Shown: positions 8,893 to 21,142, numbered from the stretch's first letter. The stretch: 64,000 nucleotides of DNA from Pseudomonas sp. efr-133-TYG-5 (GCF_030209175.1 NZ_JARVSM010000002.1:62001-126000), one strand, 5' to 3'. A program made the numbers and translations. The notes: generated by a model from the sequence alone, not told the origin.

Positions 8893-9345
8893 TTATAGCG
8901 CCTTGACGCTGATGATCTCGACGTCAAAGCTCAGGGTCTTGCCGGCCAGCGGGTGATTGAAGTCGACGGTCACCTGCGCGTCGTCGAACTCTTTCACCAC
9001 GCCCGGCAGCTCAGTATTGGCCGCATCGTTGAAGATCACCAGCAAACCGGGCGACAGCTCCATGTCGGCAAACTGCGCGCGCGGGATGACCTGTACGTTT
9101 TGCGGGTTCGGCTGGCCGAAAGCGTTTTCCGGCTCGACGGTCAGCGTACGCTTGTCGCCGGCCTTGAAGCCGAACAGTGCCGCTTCGAAACCCGGCAGCA
9201 GGTTGCCATCGCCGACCTTGAAGGTCGCCGGGGCCTTGTCGAAGGTGCTGTCGACCGTGTCGCCGTTCTCCAGGCGCAATGCAAAGTGCAAGGTGACTTC
9301 CGTGTTCTGGCCGATGCGTTGCTCAGCCAATACCTGTTCAGTCAT
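8893..9345 (-). CDS. fkpB: FKBP-type peptidyl-prolyl isomerase FkpB (SlpA)
   Basis: A 150-residue FKBP-type proline isomerase. It has the split FKBP fold with an inserted IF/chaperone domain (VEPENAFGQPNPQNVQVIPR). Motifs include LENGDTVDST near residue 26 and LLPGFEAALFG near residue 48. It probably acts as a cytoplasmic folding helper. The start ATG overlaps the lspA stop region by 8 nt, so it is in the ileS-lspA-fkpB operon. No C-terminal His-rich nickel tail is present, which distinguishes it from SlyD. Confidence 0.93.
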   Translation of the reverse strand: MTEQVLAEQRIGQNTEVTLHFALRLENGDTVDSTFDKAPATFKVGDGNLLPGFEAALFGFKAGDKRTLTVEPENAFGQPNPQNVQVIPRAQFADMELSPGLLVIFNDAANTELPGVVKEFDDAQVTVDFNHPLAGKTLSFDVEIISVKAL

Positions 9346-9850
9346 GAACGGCTTCTCCGGTTTTCTTCGATTTGAACATGTCCAGTGCCAGCATCACCGC
9401 ACCTACGGTGATGGCGCTGTCGGCGAAGTTGAACGCCGGGAAGTACCAGCGGTTCTGCCAGTGCACCAGAATGAAGTCGATCACATGGCCCAGGGCAATG
9501 CGGTCATACAGATTGCCCAGCGCGCCACCCAGCACCAGCGCCAACGCGACGGCCAGCCAGGTGTCGTTGCGCCCCAGGCGCTTGAGCCAGACCACCAGCA
9601 CCGCACTGACCACAATGGCGATCAGGGCGAACAGCCAGCGCTGCCAGCCCGAGCTGTCAGCCAGGAAGCTGAACGCCGCGCCGGTGTTATAAGCCAGGGT
9701 CCAGCTGAAGTAATCGGGAATGATCACGATCTGCTGGAACATTTCGAGCCTGTTTTCGAAGTAGAACTTGCTGGCCTGGTCGATGACCAGAACCAGCAAG
9801 CTCAACCAGAGCCAGCCCAACCGTCCGAAACGGCCAACGGCATTAGGCAT
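9338..9850 (-). CDS. lspA: Lipoprotein signal peptidase LspA
   Basis: A 170-residue inner-membrane aspartyl protease that removes lipoprotein signal peptides after lipidation. Four hydrophobic segments are visible, with the conserved N-terminal VIDQASK and the catalytic-Asp regions [15 protein letters not shown] and [11 protein letters not shown]. Start is at MPNAVG, overlapping the ileS stop by 8 nt; seven further residues upstream are unlikely. Lipoproteins encoded in this window (near 23.9 and 31.8 kb) would be substrates. Confidence 0.97.
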   Translation of the reverse strand: MPNAVGRFGRLGWLWLSLLVLVIDQASKFYFENRLEMFQQIVIIPDYFSWTLAYNTGAAFSFLADSSGWQRWLFALIAIVVSAVLVVWLKRLGRNDTWLAVALALVLGGALGNLYDRIALGHVIDFILVHWQNRWYFPAFNFADSAITVGAVMLALDMFKSKKTGEAVHD

Positions 9851-12674
9851 AGTGACGAACCTCGCCGGCACCGCTGATGTTGTCGACGCAACGACCGCAG
9901 ATTTCCGGATGCTCCGGGTTCACGCCGACGTCTTCGCGGCAGTGCCAGCAACGAGCGCATTTCGGGAACGCCGATTTGACGATCTTCAGTTTCAGGCCGC
10001 TGACTTCGGTGGCTACCGCGTCCGCAGGGGCCTGAACGAAAGGTGCCACGCTGGCGGTCGAGGTGATCAGGACAAAGCGCAGCTCGTTGCTCAGCTTGGC
10101 CAGGTCGGCGCTCAGCGCGTCTTCGGCGAACAGCGTCACTTCGGCCTGCAGGTTGCCACCGACGGCCTTGGCCGCGCGCTGGATTTCCATTTCTTTGTTG
10201 ACCGCCACCTTCACTTCCATGATGCGATCCCAGTAGGCGCGACCCAGCTCGAAGCCTTCCGGCAACTCGGTTAGCCCTTCGTACCAGGTGTTGAGCATCA
10301 CGGATTCGTTGCGCTCGCCCGGCAGGTACTGCCACAGCTCGTCGGCGGTGAACGCCAGGATCGGCGCGATCCAGCGCACCAACGCTTCGCTGATGTGGAA
10401 CAGCGCGGTCTGGCACGAGCGACGGGCCTTGCTGTCGGCGCCGGTGGTGTACTGGCGATCCTTGATGATGTCGAGGTAGAAGCCACCCAGCTCCTGCACG
10501 CAGAAGTTGTGGATCTTCGAGTAAACGTTCCAGAAACGGTATTCGCCGTAGTGCTCCTGCAGCTCGCGTTGCAGCAGCAGAGTACGGTCCACGGCCCAGC
10601 GATCCAGTGCGAGCATGTCTTCAGCCGGCAGCAGGTCGGTGGCCGGGTTGAAACCGGTCAGGTTGGAAAGCAGGAAACGCGCGGTGTTACGGATGCGCCG
10701 GTAGGCGTCCGCGCTGCGTTGCAGGATCTGCTCGGACACGGCCATTTCGCCGGAGTAGTCGGTCGAGGCCACCCACAGACGCATAATGTCGGCGCCCAGG
10801 GTGTCGTTGACTTTCTGCGGCGCAATCACGTTGCCCAGCGACTTGGACATCTTGCGCCCGGACTCGTCGACGGTGAAACCGTGGGTCAGCAGCTCGCGAT
10901 ACGGCGCGTGGTTGTCGATCGCGCAACCGGTCAGCAGCGACGAGTGGAACCAGCCGCGGTGCTGGTCGGAACCTTCCAGGTACAGGTCGGCGCGCGGGCC
11001 GCTCTCGTGGCCCATCGGGTGCGAACCGCGCAGGACGTGCCAGTGCGTGGTGCCCGAGTCGAACCAGACGTCGAGGGTGTCGCTGATCTTGTCGTACAGC
11101 GGCGCTTCGTCGCCCAGCAGCTCGGCGGCGTCGAGTTTGAACCAGGCTTCGATGCCTTCGACTTCGACGCGCTTGGCGACTTCCTCCATCAGTTCGACGG
11201 TGCGTGGGTGCAGTTCACCGCTTTCCTTGTTCAGGAAGAACGGGATCGGCACGCCCCAGTTGCGTTGACGCGAGATGCACCAGTCCGGACGGTTGGCGAT
11301 CATCGAGTGCAGGCGCGCCTGGCCCCAGGCCGGGACGAACTTGGTGTCTTCGATGGCCTTGAGCGAGCGGACACGCAGGGTGTCGCCGCTGACCGGCTCT
11401 TTGTCCATGCCGATGAACCACTGCGCGGTGGCGCGGTAGATCAGCGGGGTCTTGTGGCGCCAGCAGTGCATGTAGCTGTGTTCGATGACGGTGGTGTGCA
11501 TCAGCGCACCGACTTCGCTCAGCTTGTCGACGATGGCCGGGTTGGCCTTCCAGATGAACTGGCCGCCGAAGAACTCCAGCGATGGCACGTACACGCCATT
11601 GCTCTGCACCGGGTTGAGGATGTCGTCGTTGACCATGCCGTATTTCTTGCAGGTCACGAAGTCGTCCACGCCGTAGGCCGGGGCGGAGTGAACCACACCG
11701 GTGCCGGCGCCCAGTTCCACGTAGTCGGCCAGGTACACCGGCGACAGGCGGTCGTAGAACGGATGACGGAAATTGATCAGTTCCAGCGCCGAACCTGGCG
11801 CGGTGGCCAGCACGCTGCCTTCAACGCCGTAACGCGACAGGCAGGACTCCACCAGCTCTTCAGCGAGAACCAGCAGCTTGTCGCCGATATCGACCAGGGC
11901 GTAGTTGAATTCCGGATGAACGTTCAGCGCCTGGTTGGCCGGGATGGTCCACGGGGTGGTGGTCCAGATCACGATCGAGGCAGGCTTGCCCAGCGATGGC
12001 AGACCGAACGCGGCGGCCAGTTTGGCTTCGTCGGCGATCGGGAAAGCCACGTCGATGGTCGAGGACTTCTTGTTCTCGTATTCGACTTCCGCTTCGGCCA
12101 GGGCCGAACCGCAGTCGAAGCACCAGTTCACCGGCTTCAGGCCCTTGAACACGAAACCGCCCTTGACGATTTCGGCGAGGGCACGGATTTCACCGGCCTC
12201 GTTCTTGAAGTCCATGGTCTTGTACGGATTGGCGAAGTCGCCCAGCACGCCGAGGCGGATGAATTCGGACTTCTGCCCTTCGATCTGCTCGGTGGCGTAG
12301 GCACGGCACAGCTCGCGAGTCTTGTCCGCGCCCAGGTTCTTGCCGTGGGTCACTTCGACCTTGTGCTCGATCGGCAGGCCGTGGCAGTCCCAACCCGGAA
12401 CATACGGCGCGTCGAAACCCGACAGGGTCTTCGAGCGGATGATCATGTCCTTGAGGATCTTGTTCAGTGCGTGACCGATGTGGATCGTGCCGTTGGCGTA
12501 CGGAGGGCCGTCGTGCAGGACGAACTTCGGACGATCCTTGCCAATCTCGCGCAACTTTCCGTACAGGCCAATACTGTCCCAGCGCTGCAGGATCTGCGGT
12601 TCGCGCTGTGGCAGGCCGGCCTTCATTGGGAAGGCGGTGTCCGGAAGGTTTAGCGTGGCTTTATAGTCGGTCAT
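9843..12674 (-). CDS. ileS: Isoleucyl-tRNA synthetase IleS
   Basis: A 943-residue class Ia synthetase. The HIGH motif lies in [20 protein letters not shown] near residue 65, and KMSKS in [12 protein letters not shown] near residue 605. The C-terminal zinc ribbon is CARCWHC...CGRCVDNI. It charges tRNA-Ile and edits Val. It lies 13 bp downstream of ribF and overlaps lspA, as in other gammaproteobacteria. Confidence 0.98.
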   Translation of the reverse strand: MTDYKATLNLPDTAFPMKAGLPQREPQILQRWDSIGLYGKLREIGKDRPKFVLHDGPPYANGTIHIGHALNKILKDMIIRSKTLSGFDAPYVPGWDCHGLPIEHKVEVTHGKNLGADKTRELCRAYATEQIEGQKSEFIRLGVLGDFANPYKTMDFKNEAGEIRALAEIVKGGFVFKGLKPVNWCFDCGSALAEAEVEYENKKSSTIDVAFPIADEAKLAAAFGLPSLGKPASIVIWTTTPWTIPANQALNVHPEFNYALVDIGDKLLVLAEELVESCLSRYGVEGSVLATAPGSALELINFRHPFYDRLSPVYLADYVELGAGTGVVHSAPAYGVDDFVTCKKYGMVNDDILNPVQSNGVYVPSLEFFGGQFIWKANPAIVDKLSEVGALMHTTVIEHSYMHCWRHKTPLIYRATAQWFIGMDKEPVSGDTLRVRSLKAIEDTKFVPAWGQARLHSMIANRPDWCISRQRNWGVPIPFFLNKESGELHPRTVELMEEVAKRVEVEGIEAWFKLDAAELLGDEAPLYDKISDTLDVWFDSGTTHWHVLRGSHPMGHESGPRADLYLEGSDQHRGWFHSSLLTGCAIDNHAPYRELLTHGFTVDESGRKMSKSLGNVIAPQKVNDTLGADIMRLWVASTDYSGEMAVSEQILQRSADAYRRIRNTARFLLSNLTGFNPATDLLPAEDMLALDRWAVDRTLLLQRELQEHYGEYRFWNVYSKIHNFCVQELGGFYLDIIKDRQYTTGADSKARRSCQTALFHISEALVRWIAPILAFTADELWQYLPGERNESVMLNTWYEGLTELPEGFELGRAYWDRIMEVKVAVNKEMEIQRAAKAVGGNLQAEVTLFAEDALSADLAKLSNELRFVLITSTASVAPFVQAPADAVATEVSGLKLKIVKSAFPKCARCWHCREDVGVNPEHPEICGRCVDNISGAGEVRHYA

Positions 12675-12687
12675 TTAAGGCTCTTCA

Positions 12688-13626
12688 TTAGCGATGGGCG
12701 CTAGGTGCGGCTAGTGCACGGGCGGCGGCGACATCCGCGTTGATCGCCGTTTTCAGCGCCTCCAGGGAGGCGAAACGCTGCTCTTCACGCAGCTTCTGGT
12801 GGAAAACCACCGTCAAACGCCGGTCATACAGATCGCCGGCAAAATCTAAAAGATGGACCTCAAGGTGGGCCTTGCCATCACCTTGCACCGTGGGCCGCAC
12901 GCCGATATTGGCGACGCCGGGCCAGGTCTTGCCGTCGATCTCGACGTCGACCAGGTACACCCCGGTGAACGGCACACGACGACGCTTGAGTTGAATGTTG
13001 GCAGTGGGCGTACCCAGCTGCCGGGCCAGTTTCTGCCCATGCAGCACGCGACCGGCAATCCGGTACGGGCGGCCCAGCAGGCGCTCGGCCAGGGCAAAAT
13101 CGGCGGCGGCCAGGGCGTTGCGCACTTGCGTGCTGCTGACGCGAATGCCGTCCAGCTCGACGGTTTGCGCGGCTTCCACGGTAAAACCGTGAACCTGGCC
13201 AGCCTGCAGCAGGAAATCGAAATCGCCGAGACGGTCGCAACCGAAACGGAAATCGTCACCGACCTCCAGGTGCTGCACGCCAAGGCCATCGACCAGGATA
13301 GTATCGACGAACTCACTGGCGCTGAGCTTGCTCAGACGCTGGTTGAAAGCCAGGCACAACACCCGGTCGACGCCTTCAGCGGCCAGCAGCTGCAGCTTGT
13401 CGCGCAAGCGGGCCAGTCGCGCCGGCGCGGTGTCCGGAGCAAAGAACTCCCGCGGCTGCGGCTCGAAAATCACCACGCAGCTGGGTACGCCCAACTCGAG
13501 CGCACGCTCACGCAGTCGGGCCAGGATGGCCTGGTGACCACGGTGAACACCGTCAAAGTTGCCAATAGTGGCGACGCAGCCCCGATGCTGGGGGCGCAAG
13601 TTGTGGAGGCCTCGAACCAGCTGCAT
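12688..13626 (-). CDS. ribF: Bifunctional riboflavin kinase/FAD synthetase RibF
   Basis: A 312-residue bifunctional enzyme. The N-terminal FAD synthetase (nucleotidyltransferase) carries ATIGNFDGVHRGHQAI. The C-terminal riboflavin kinase domain carries GRVLHGQKLARQLGTPTANI. It converts riboflavin to FMN and FAD. Start at MQLVRGLHNL matches the family; upstream in-frame starts (for example MSKKRV at 13644) are possible but add non-conserved residues. It is upstream of ileS in the same operon. Confidence 0.96.
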   Translation of the reverse strand: MQLVRGLHNLRPQHRGCVATIGNFDGVHRGHQAILARLRERALELGVPSCVVIFEPQPREFFAPDTAPARLARLRDKLQLLAAEGVDRVLCLAFNQRLSKLSASEFVDTILVDGLGVQHLEVGDDFRFGCDRLGDFDFLLQAGQVHGFTVEAAQTVELDGIRVSSTQVRNALAAADFALAERLLGRPYRIAGRVLHGQKLARQLGTPTANIQLKRRRVPFTGVYLVDVEIDGKTWPGVANIGVRPTVQGDGKAHLEVHLLDFAGDLYDRRLTVVFHQKLREEQRFASLEALKTAINADVAAARALAAPSAHR

Positions 13627-13755
13627 AACGCGCTTCTTGCTCATAAAGTGGCCGATTATAACCACACCCGACGGCCGACGACAGGCAACACCGTAACGCA
13701 AAGTGATCGAGCCGACAAAACTGCCGGCCCGCGCCCGATTATCGGTGCCAAAACC

Positions 13756-15294
13756 TCAGCTCAAGGCCTTGCGATTGAAGTCGCGCAGACGGAAGCCCAT
13801 CAGCAGCAACATGCCGAAGTACGCCACCACGCCCGCCACCACCAGCACGCCCAGGCGCAGGAAGCGCTCGAGCATGTGGCCCTGGTCCCAGGCCGGCATG
13901 AAATGCATGCCGATCAGCAACACCAGCGACATCACCGCCACGGCAATCAACAGCTTCATGGCGAACTTCAGCCAGCCCGGCTGCGGCTGGTACATCTGCT
14001 GCTTGCGCAGCTGATAGAACAGCAGCCCGGCGTTGAGGCAGGCACCGGCACTGATCGCCAGCGCCAGACCGGCATGCGCCAGCGGGCCGATCAGTACCAG
14101 GTTGAACAACTGTGTGACGACCAGGGTAAAGATTGCGATTTTCACCGGGGTGCGAATGTTCTGTTGCGCATAAAAGCCTGGCGCCAGCACTTTGATCACG
14201 ATAATCCCCAGCAGGCCGACAGAATAGGCAATCAACGCCCGCTGGGTCATGGCCGCATCAAAACCACTGAACTGGCCGTACTGGAACAGCGAAACCGTCA
14301 GCGGCTCGGCCAGAATCCCCAGCGCCAGCGCACACGGCAGCACCAGCACGAAGCACAGGCGCAGGCCCCAGTCGAGAATCCGCGAATATTCATGGCGATC
14401 CTTGCTGGCGTAGGTCTTGGCCAGTGTCGGCAGCAGAATCGTGCCCAGCGCCACGCCCAGCACGCCCGAGGGCAACTCCATCAAACGGTCGGCGTAATAC
14501 ATCCACGACACCGAACCCGCCACCAGGAACGAAGCGAAGATGGTGTTGATGATCAGGGAAATCTGGCTCACCGAGACGCCGATGATCGCTGGCAGCATCT
14601 GCTTCATCACTCGCCAGACCCCGGTGTCGCGCAGATTCAGGCGTGGCAGCACCAGCATGCCGATCTTTTTCAGGTGCGGCAGCTGATAGAGCAACTGCGC
14701 CAGGCCACCGGCCAGCACCGCCCAGCCCAGGGCCATGATCGGCGGATCGAAGTACGGCGTGAGGAACAGCGAGAACACGATCATGCTGACGTTGAGCAGC
14801 GTCGGCACGAACGCCGGCACCGAGAAACGGTTCCAGGTATTGAGAATCGCCCCGGCCAGCGACGACAGAGAGATCAGCAATATATAAGGAAAGGTCACGC
14901 GCAACAGGTCGGAGGTCAGCTGGAATTTTTCCGGCGTGTCGGCGAATCCCGGGGCCGTGGCCCAGATCACCCACGGCGCGGCGAGCATGCCCAGCGCCGT
15001 GACCAGCGCCAGCACCAGGGTCAGCAGCCCGGACACGTAGGCGATGAAGGTCCTGGTCGCCTCTTCCCCTTGCTGGCTTTTGTACTCGGCCAGAATCGGC
15101 ACGAACGCCTGCGAGAACGCACCCTCGGCGAAGATCCGGCGCAACAGGTTGGGCAGTTTGAAGGCAATGAAGAAGGCGTCGGTCGCCATTCCGGCGCCGA
15201 ATGTGCGGGCGATGAGCGTGTCACGGACGAACCCGAGAATCCGGGAAAGCATGGTGATAGAGCTGACAGCGGCCAACGATTTGAGCAGATTCAT
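13756..15294 (-). CDS. murJ: Lipid II flippase MurJ (MviN)
   Basis: A 512-residue polytopic membrane protein of the MOP superfamily with about 14 hydrophobic segments. The N-terminus ([20 protein letters not shown]) and [12 protein letters not shown] near residue 60 are hallmarks of MurJ. It flips lipid II to the periplasm for peptidoglycan synthesis. Start is at [10 protein letters not shown]; the longer frame extends upstream without conserved sequence. It is divergent from rpsT and 129 bp upstream of ribF. Confidence 0.96.
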   Translation of the reverse strand: MNLLKSLAAVSSITMLSRILGFVRDTLIARTFGAGMATDAFFIAFKLPNLLRRIFAEGAFSQAFVPILAEYKSQQGEEATRTFIAYVSGLLTLVLALVTALGMLAAPWVIWATAPGFADTPEKFQLTSDLLRVTFPYILLISLSSLAGAILNTWNRFSVPAFVPTLLNVSMIVFSLFLTPYFDPPIMALGWAVLAGGLAQLLYQLPHLKKIGMLVLPRLNLRDTGVWRVMKQMLPAIIGVSVSQISLIINTIFASFLVAGSVSWMYYADRLMELPSGVLGVALGTILLPTLAKTYASKDRHEYSRILDWGLRLCFVLVLPCALALGILAEPLTVSLFQYGQFSGFDAAMTQRALIAYSVGLLGIIVIKVLAPGFYAQQNIRTPVKIAIFTLVVTQLFNLVLIGPLAHAGLALAISAGACLNAGLLFYQLRKQQMYQPQPGWLKFAMKLLIAVAVMSLVLLIGMHFMPAWDQGHMLERFLRLGVLVVAGVVAYFGMLLLMGFRLRDFNRKALS

Positions 15295-15464
15295 TGAGGG
15301 AATGTGTGCCTGTCGATAAACAGCAGGCGAACAATGCGCCCACTTGTGCGATACTCCGCGCCGCAACAGCACAGAGCCAAAGCTCGCGAGTTTACAGGTC
15401 AAGCGCCGGAAATAAATATCCCGCCTCTTCATACCTACCACTTAGCGGAACGTTTCAAGCGCCC

Positions 15465-15493
15465 TTGACAAGACTTCTCTTCATCGGCATGAT
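15465..15493 (+). promoter_or_regulatory. Putative sigma-70 promoter of rpsT
   Basis: TTGACA at 15465-15470, a 17-bp spacer, then CATGAT at 15488-15493. It lies about 50 bp before the rpsT start. Assigned by eye; the -10 matches TATAAT at 4 of 6 positions. Confidence 0.55.
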
Positions 15494-15546
15494 TCGCGGC
15501 CTATTTTGTTTGCTATTTCCTAAAAAGTCTTTCGAGGAGCTCGACG

Positions 15547-15819
15547 GTGGCCAACTCACCTTCCGCCAAAAAACGTGCAAAACAGGCTGAGAAGCGTCGC
15601 AGCCACAACGCCAGCCTGCGTTCCATGGTTCGTACCTACATAAAGAATGTAGTTAAGGCCATCGACGCAAAAGACGCTGAAAAAGCTCAAGCTGCATACG
15701 TTCTGGCTGTGCCAGTTATCGACCGCATGGCCGATAAAGGCATCATCCACAAGAACAAGGCTGCTCGTCATAAGAGCCGTCTGAATGGTCACGTCAAGGC
15801 ACTGAAAGCTGCTGCCTAA
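15547..15819 (+). CDS. rpsT: 30S ribosomal protein S20
   Basis: A 90-residue basic protein beginning [20 protein letters not shown], typical of S20, which binds 16S rRNA in the lower 30S body. The start codon is GTG, preceded by GAGG; a non-ATG start is common for rpsT and S20 autoregulates its translation in E. coli. It is monocistronic, with a sigma-70-like promoter upstream and a strong terminator 20 bp after the stop. Confidence 0.98.
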   Translation: MANSPSAKKRAKQAEKRRSHNASLRSMVRTYIKNVVKAIDAKDAEKAQAAYVLAVPVIDRMADKGIIHKNKAARHKSRLNGHVKALKAAA

Positions 15820-15833
15820 GCGACGTAATCATT

Positions 15834-15861
15834 AAAAAACCGACCCAAGGGTCGGTTTTTT
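15834..15861 (+). terminator. Intrinsic terminator of rpsT
   Basis: Stem CCGACC/GGTCGG (15840-15855) with loop CAAG followed by TTTTTT, and a complementary A run on the left. Confidence 0.9.
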
Positions 15862-15889
15862 ATTGCCTGCGATCTGGCGAATCAGGCGC

Positions 15890-15922
15890 AAAAAAAGGGG
15901 AGCCCAGCGGCTCCCCTTTTTT
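15890..15922 (-). terminator. Intrinsic terminator of proB-creA
   Basis: Stem GGGGAGCC/GGCTCCCC (15897-15916), loop CAGC. On the minus strand it ends in seven T residues (A run at 15890-15896), 12 bp after the creA stop. T residues also follow on plus, so it could back up the rpsT terminator. Confidence 0.88.
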
Positions 15923-15933
15923 ACATCTTGAAG

Positions 15934-16401
15934 TTACTGCTGAACCGGCACCCACGGCAGGATCGGAATCGCCGTCACCGCATTCTGCGGACTGCCTTCG
16001 ATCAGGCGGTCGCTGTAGACCAGGTACACCAGGGTGTTGCGCTTCTTGTCGAGGAAACGCACCACCTGCATGGTCTTGAATACCAGTGACGTACGCTCCT
16101 TGAACACCTCGTCACCGTCTTTCAGCTCGCCCTTGAACTTGATCGGCCCGACCTGGCGACAGGCAATGGAAGCCTCGGCGCGATCCTCGGCCAGGCCCAG
16201 ACCACCCTTCACCCCGCCCGTCTTGGCGCGCGACAGGTAACAGGTCACGCCCTCGACCTTCGGATCATCAAACGCCTCGACCACGATCCGGTCGTTCGGC
16301 CCGACAAACTTGAACACCGTCGACACCTGGCCAATTTCCTCAGCCGAGACCAGCAATGGCAGCGCCATCAGCAAGCCCAACAATCCTTTTGCCATACGCA
16401 T
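15934..16401 (-). CDS. creA: CreA family periplasmic protein
   Basis: A 155-residue protein with an N-terminal signal peptide ([20 protein letters not shown]). The body resembles the CreA family: [17 protein letters not shown], then [13 protein letters not shown] and [15 protein letters not shown] with two cysteines. Its biochemical function is unknown; E. coli creA lies next to the creBCD regulon but that context is absent here. The gene is 10 bp downstream of proB in a two-gene unit. Start is the ATG after GAGGAA; a second ATG two codons later is possible. Confidence 0.88.
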   Translation of the reverse strand: MRMAKGLLGLLMALPLLVSAEEIGQVSTVFKFVGPNDRIVVEAFDDPKVEGVTCYLSRAKTGGVKGGLGLAEDRAEASIACRQVGPIKFKGELKDGDEVFKERTSLVFKTMQVVRFLDKKRNTLVYLVYSDRLIEGSPQNAVTAIPILPWVPVQQ

Positions 16402-16411
16402 CGCGCTTTCC

Positions 16412-17530
16412 TCAGACCAGAATCAGATTGTCACGGTGAACCAGTTCCGGCTCAGCCATGTAACCGAGCAGACCGACAATCGCCTCCGACGATTGACCGA
16501 TGATTTTTTGTGCTTCCAGGGCACTGTAGTTAGCCAGGCCACGGGCGATCTCACGGCCGTCCGGCGCCACGCAGACCACCATTTCGCCGCGCCGGAAGCT
16601 GCCCTGCACCAGCTTCACACCGACCGGCAGCAAGCTCTTGTTACCCTGGGACAGCGCCGACACGGCACCCTCGTCCAGCACCAGCGTGCCACGCGTCTGC
16701 AGATGCCCGGCCAGCCACTGCTTGCGCGCCGCCAGCATGCCGCGCTCAGGTGACAGCAAGGTGCCGATGCGCTCGCCCGCCTTGAGACGATCGAGCACAC
16801 GCTCCAGACGCCCACCGACGATGATAGTGTGCGCCCCGGAGCGCGCTGCCAGACGCGCCGCCCGCAACTTGGTCTGCATGCCGCCACGCCCCAGCGCGCC
16901 ACCGGTACCGCCAGCAACGGCGTCCAGCGTCGGATCGTCGGCGCGCGCTTCGTAGATCAGCTGCGCATCCGGGTTGTTGCGCGGATCGGCGTCGAACATG
17001 CCATCACGGTCGGTGAGAATCACCAGCAGATCCGCCTCGACCAGGTTGGCCACCAGCGCCGCCAGGGTGTCGTTGTCGCCGAAACGGATTTCGTCGGTGA
17101 CCACGGTGTCGTTTTCGTTGATCACCGGGATGACCTTCAGCTCGACCAGCGCGCGCAAGGTACTGCGAGCGTTAAGGTAGCGCTTGCGGTCGGACAGGTC
17201 GTCGTGGGTCAGGAGAATCTGCGCGGTGTGCCGGCCATGCTCGGCAAAGCTCGATTCCCAAGCCTGCACCAGGCCCATCTGACCGATTGCCGCGGCAGCC
17301 TGGAGCTCGTGCATCGCACTGGGTCGTGCGGTCCAGCCCAGACGGCTCATGCCGGCCGCCACCGCCCCGGAGGACACCAGCACCAGCTCGACACCTGCTT
17401 CATGCAGGGCCACCATCTGCTCGACCCAGACACCCATTGCCGCGCGATCCAGCCCTTTGCCATCAGCTGTCAGCAAAGCGCTGCCGATCTTCACGACCCA
17501 ACGCTGCGCACCTGTCACCTTGCTCCGCAT
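16412..17530 (-). CDS. proB: Glutamate 5-kinase ProB
   Basis: A 372-residue kinase. The amino-acid kinase domain starts [11 protein letters not shown] and includes [11 protein letters not shown] and [11 protein letters not shown]-terminal PUA domain ([14 protein letters not shown] onward) completes the usual length. It phosphorylates glutamate in the first step of proline synthesis and is normally feedback-inhibited by proline. Start taken at [10 protein letters not shown]; adjacent MM leaves one residue of doubt. It lies downstream of obgE but separated by a terminator. Confidence 0.97.
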   Translation of the reverse strand: MRSKVTGAQRWVVKIGSALLTADGKGLDRAAMGVWVEQMVALHEAGVELVLVSSGAVAAGMSRLGWTARPSAMHELQAAAAIGQMGLVQAWESSFAEHGRHTAQILLTHDDLSDRKRYLNARSTLRALVELKVIPVINENDTVVTDEIRFGDNDTLAALVANLVEADLLVILTDRDGMFDADPRNNPDAQLIYEARADDPTLDAVAGGTGGALGRGGMQTKLRAARLAARSGAHTIIVGGRLERVLDRLKAGERIGTLLSPERGMLAARKQWLAGHLQTRGTLVLDEGAVSALSQGNKSLLPVGVKLVQGSFRRGEMVVCVAPDGREIARGLANYSALEAQKIIGQSSEAIVGLLGYMAEPELVHRDNLILV

Positions 17531-17605
17531 CATCTTCAACCTTAGCTTGAGGGCGGCGCGACCCAGCGCCACCCGTGACGTTATTCGTGACTACCGATTT
17601 CCAGA

Positions 17606-17633
17606 TACTAAAACGCCGCTCGATTGAGCGGCG
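17606..17633 (-). terminator. Intrinsic terminator downstream of obgE
   Basis: Perfect 8-bp stem CGCCGCTC/GAGCGGCG with loop GATT at 17614-17633, followed on the minus strand by TTTTAGT. It would stop obgE transcripts before proB. Confidence 0.75.
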
Positions 17634-17677
17634 CCTTTGTAGCCGGCGTGCGAAGGATCATAACACCGCACCCGAGC

Positions 17678-17723
17678 GCGATCTTCAGCACAGCAAAAGA
17701 TCGCAGCCTGCAACAGCTCCTAC
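17678..17723. repeat. REP-like half element
   Basis: GCGATCTT (17678-17685) pairs with AAGATCGC (17697-17704), followed by AGCCTGCAACAGCTCCTAC. This resembles a common fluorescens-group repeat ending in GCAGCTCCTAC. Only one arm is present, so it is a solitary rather than paired element. Confidence 0.55.
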
Positions 17724-17729
17724 GACGGA

Positions 17730-18992
<1,263 letters not shown>

Positions 18993-19102
18993 TCAAGACA
19001 TAAGACTCTTGCAAAAATGAGCGCAGCGACCCCAATCCACGACCTACATCGTACGCCGACAGCCCATACAAACAGTTTTGCAAGAGACTCACCCCACAAA
19101 CG

Positions 19103-19128
19103 AAAAAGCCCCGTCGCAAGACAGGGCT
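19103..19128 (-). terminator. Terminator after rpmA
   Basis: Stem AGCCCCGTC/GACAGGGCT with one mismatch and loop GCAA (19107-19128). The minus strand continues into TTTTT. It probably attenuates rplU-rpmA transcription before obgE. Confidence 0.75.
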
Positions 19129-19146
19129 CTTCCAGCGATCTCGCGA

Positions 19147-19404
19147 TTAGGCCGCGACAACGCTCACGTAACGACGACCGAAGGCGCCTTTTACTTCAAA
19201 CTTGATCACGCCTTCGATTTTCGCGAAGAGAGTGTGATCTTTACCCATGCCAACGCCGTAGCCAGCGTGGAATTGGGTGCCGCGCTGACGCACGATGATG
19301 TTGCCGGCCTTGATGACCTGGCCGCCGTACATCTTCACGCCAAGGCGTTTGGCTTCTGAGTCGCGACCGTTACGGGTACTACCACCAGCTTTTTTGTGTG
19401 CCAT
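19147..19404 (-). CDS. rpmA: 50S ribosomal protein L27
   Basis: An 85-residue protein beginning [20 protein letters not shown], characteristic of L27, whose N-terminal tail reaches the peptidyl-transferase centre. [20 protein letters not shown] is also conserved. It is 35 bp downstream of rplU in the usual rplU-rpmA operon. A GGAG-like site lies just upstream of the ATG. Confidence 0.98.
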
Positions 19405-19439
19405 GAGTTCAATTCTCCTAGTGAGGAATTAGGCTGAAA

Positions 19440-19751
19440 TTAAGCCTGAATACCGGTGATTTTGATCTCGGTGAACCACTGGCGGTGGCCCATACGCTTC
19501 ATGTGGTGCTTACGGCGACGGAACTTGATGATGCGGACTTTATCGTGACGACCTTGGGAGATCACTTCAGCCTTGACGGTTGCGCCAGCAACAACAGGTG
19601 CGCCGATGTTCACGTCGTCGCCGTTGGCGACCAACAGAACGCGGTCAAAAGTCACGGATTCGCCAGTAGCGACTTCCAGTTTTTCGATCTTCAGGTATTC
19701 ACCTTCAGCGACCTTGTATTGCTTACCGCCGGTAACGATTACTGCGTACAT
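19440..19751 (-). CDS. rplU: 50S ribosomal protein L21
   Basis: A 103-residue protein, [20 protein letters not shown], the standard L21 N-terminus and length. It binds 23S rRNA in the 50S subunit. The C-terminal [15 protein letters not shown] segment is the conserved RNA-binding loop. Longer in-frame starts would run into the promoter region and are rejected. First gene of the rplU-rpmA(-obgE) unit, divergent from ispB. Confidence 0.98.
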   Translation of the reverse strand: MYAVIVTGGKQYKVAEGEYLKIEKLEVATGESVTFDRVLLVANGDDVNIGAPVVAGATVKAEVISQGRHDKVRIIKFRRRKHHMKRMGHRQWFTEIKITGIQA

Positions 19752-19884
19752 GGTATTTCTCCGATAATCCTGCTCACCCAGCTCTTTATAAGAAGAGGTA
19801 TTGGCTGGCATGGCTGCATGGGGCTGGAACGGCCCAAGTGCAATTGCGTAAGGCAGGTGCTGCCCAGGAAGTTCAGGGTGCGCG

Positions 19885-19913
19885 ATTGTACGCAAGCCGC
19901 CGCAGGCATGCAA
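19885..19913 (-). promoter_or_regulatory. Putative sigma-70 promoter of rplU
   Basis: On the minus strand TTGCAT (19913-19908), a 17-bp spacer and TACAAT (19890-19885). About 130 bp upstream of the rplU start. Assigned by eye. Confidence 0.5.
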
Positions 19914-19931
19914 GTGGCCGTCCATCGCGCC

Positions 19932-19960
19932 TTGACACCTGCGGACGTGGGTCCTAGCAT
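19932..19960 (+). promoter_or_regulatory. Putative sigma-70 promoter of ispB
   Basis: TTGACA at 19932-19937, a 17-bp spacer and TAGCAT at 19955-19960, 32 bp before the ispB ATG. It is back to back with the rplU promoter. Confidence 0.6.
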
Positions 19961-19992
19961 GCCGCGCAACCCTTCTGGAGCACCTGTCGCTG

Positions 19993-20961
19993 ATGCAACC
20001 CCAAGCTTTCTACCGCGCGGTGGCGGACGATTTTAGCGCCGTCGACGGCATCATCAAGAAGCAGCTGACTTCCCGAGTGCCGCTGGTATCGAAAATCGGC
20101 GATTACATCACGTCGGCCGGCGGCAAGCGCCTGCGCCCGCTGCTGGTGCTGCTGTGCGGCAAGGCCCTGGGTCGCGAAGGCGACGACATGCGCCTGCTGG
20201 CCGCCACCATCGAGTTCCTGCACACCGCCACCCTGCTGCATGACGACGTGGTCGACATGTCCGGCATGCGCCGTGGCCGCTCGACCGCCAACGCCATGTG
20301 GGGCAACGCCCCGAGCGTGCTGGTCGGCGATTTCCTGTACTCGCGCTCGTTCGAAATGATGGTCGAACTGGGCTCGATGCCGGTGATGAAGATCCTCTCC
20401 CAGGCCACGCGCATCATCGCCGAAGGCGAAGTGCTGCAGCTGTCCAAGGTCCGCGACGCCAGCACCACCGAAGAAACCTACATGGAAGTCATCCGCGGCA
20501 AGACCGCGATGCTCTTCGAAGCCTCGACCCACAGTGCCGCCGCACTGGCCGGCGCCACCGCCGAGCAGAGCGAAGCCCTGCGCACCTTCGGCGATCACCT
20601 GGGCGTGGCATTCCAGCTGGTCGACGATCTGCTCGACTACAAGGGCGACGCCGAAACCCTGGGCAAGAACGTCGGTGACGATCTGGCCGAAGGCAAGCCG
20701 ACCCTGCCGCTGATCTACACCATGCGCGAAGGCACTGCGGAGCAAGCTGCGCTGGTGCGCCAGGCGATCCAGAAAGGCGGCATCGAAGACCTCGAAAGCA
20801 TCCGCATCGCCGTGGAAGCTTCCGGCTCGCTGGCATACACCGCGCAACTGGCCCGTGATTACGTGGCTCGCGCGATCAAGTGCCTCGACGCACTGCCGGC
20901 CAGCGAATACCGCGACGCCCTGGTTGAACTGAGCGAATTCGCGGTCGCCCGCACGCACTGA
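19993..20961 (+). CDS. ispB: Polyprenyl (octaprenyl/nonaprenyl) diphosphate synthase IspB
   Basis: A 322-residue trans-isoprenyl diphosphate synthase. The two aspartate-rich motifs are [15 protein letters not shown] near residue 82 and [11 protein letters not shown] near residue 211, with GGKRLRP near residue 43. It builds the side chain of ubiquinone from IPP and FPP. Chain length (C40 in E. coli, C45 in most pseudomonads) cannot be read from sequence here. It is divergent from rplU, as in other gammaproteobacteria. Confidence 0.95.
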   Translation: MQPQAFYRAVADDFSAVDGIIKKQLTSRVPLVSKIGDYITSAGGKRLRPLLVLLCGKALGREGDDMRLLAATIEFLHTATLLHDDVVDMSGMRRGRSTANAMWGNAPSVLVGDFLYSRSFEMMVELGSMPVMKILSQATRIIAEGEVLQLSKVRDASTTEETYMEVIRGKTAMLFEASTHSAAALAGATAEQSEALRTFGDHLGVAFQLVDDLLDYKGDAETLGKNVGDDLAEGKPTLPLIYTMREGTAEQAALVRQAIQKGGIEDLESIRIAVEASGSLAYTAQLARDYVARAIKCLDALPASEYRDALVELSEFAVARTH

Positions 20962-20970
20962 TTCTTCCTC

Positions 20971-21060
20971 TGTGGGAGCGAGCCTGCTCGCGAAAGCCAG
21001 CTGTCGGTCGACATCAATGTTGACGGGCCTGACGCTTTCGCGGGCGGGCTCGCTCCCACA
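20971..21060. repeat. REPIN, copy 2
   Basis: Starts TGTGGGAGCGAGCCTGCTCG and ends GGGCTCGCTCCCACA; 90 bp. Lies between ispB and the PhnA-like gene, both plus strand, 9 bp after the ispB stop. Confidence 0.9.
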
Positions 21061-21142
21061 GTCGTTTCTGCGCTATGCCCTTGCGCAGCTAAAACCCTAT
21101 ACAATGTGCGACTTTTAGCGATCCACCTCCCAAGGAGCCTTA

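Noticed and set aside
12853..15297. Very long plus-strand open frame opposite ribF and murJ
   Set aside because: It mirrors GC-rich genes with clear families on the other strand; its translation is Gln/Arg/His-rich and shows no domain.
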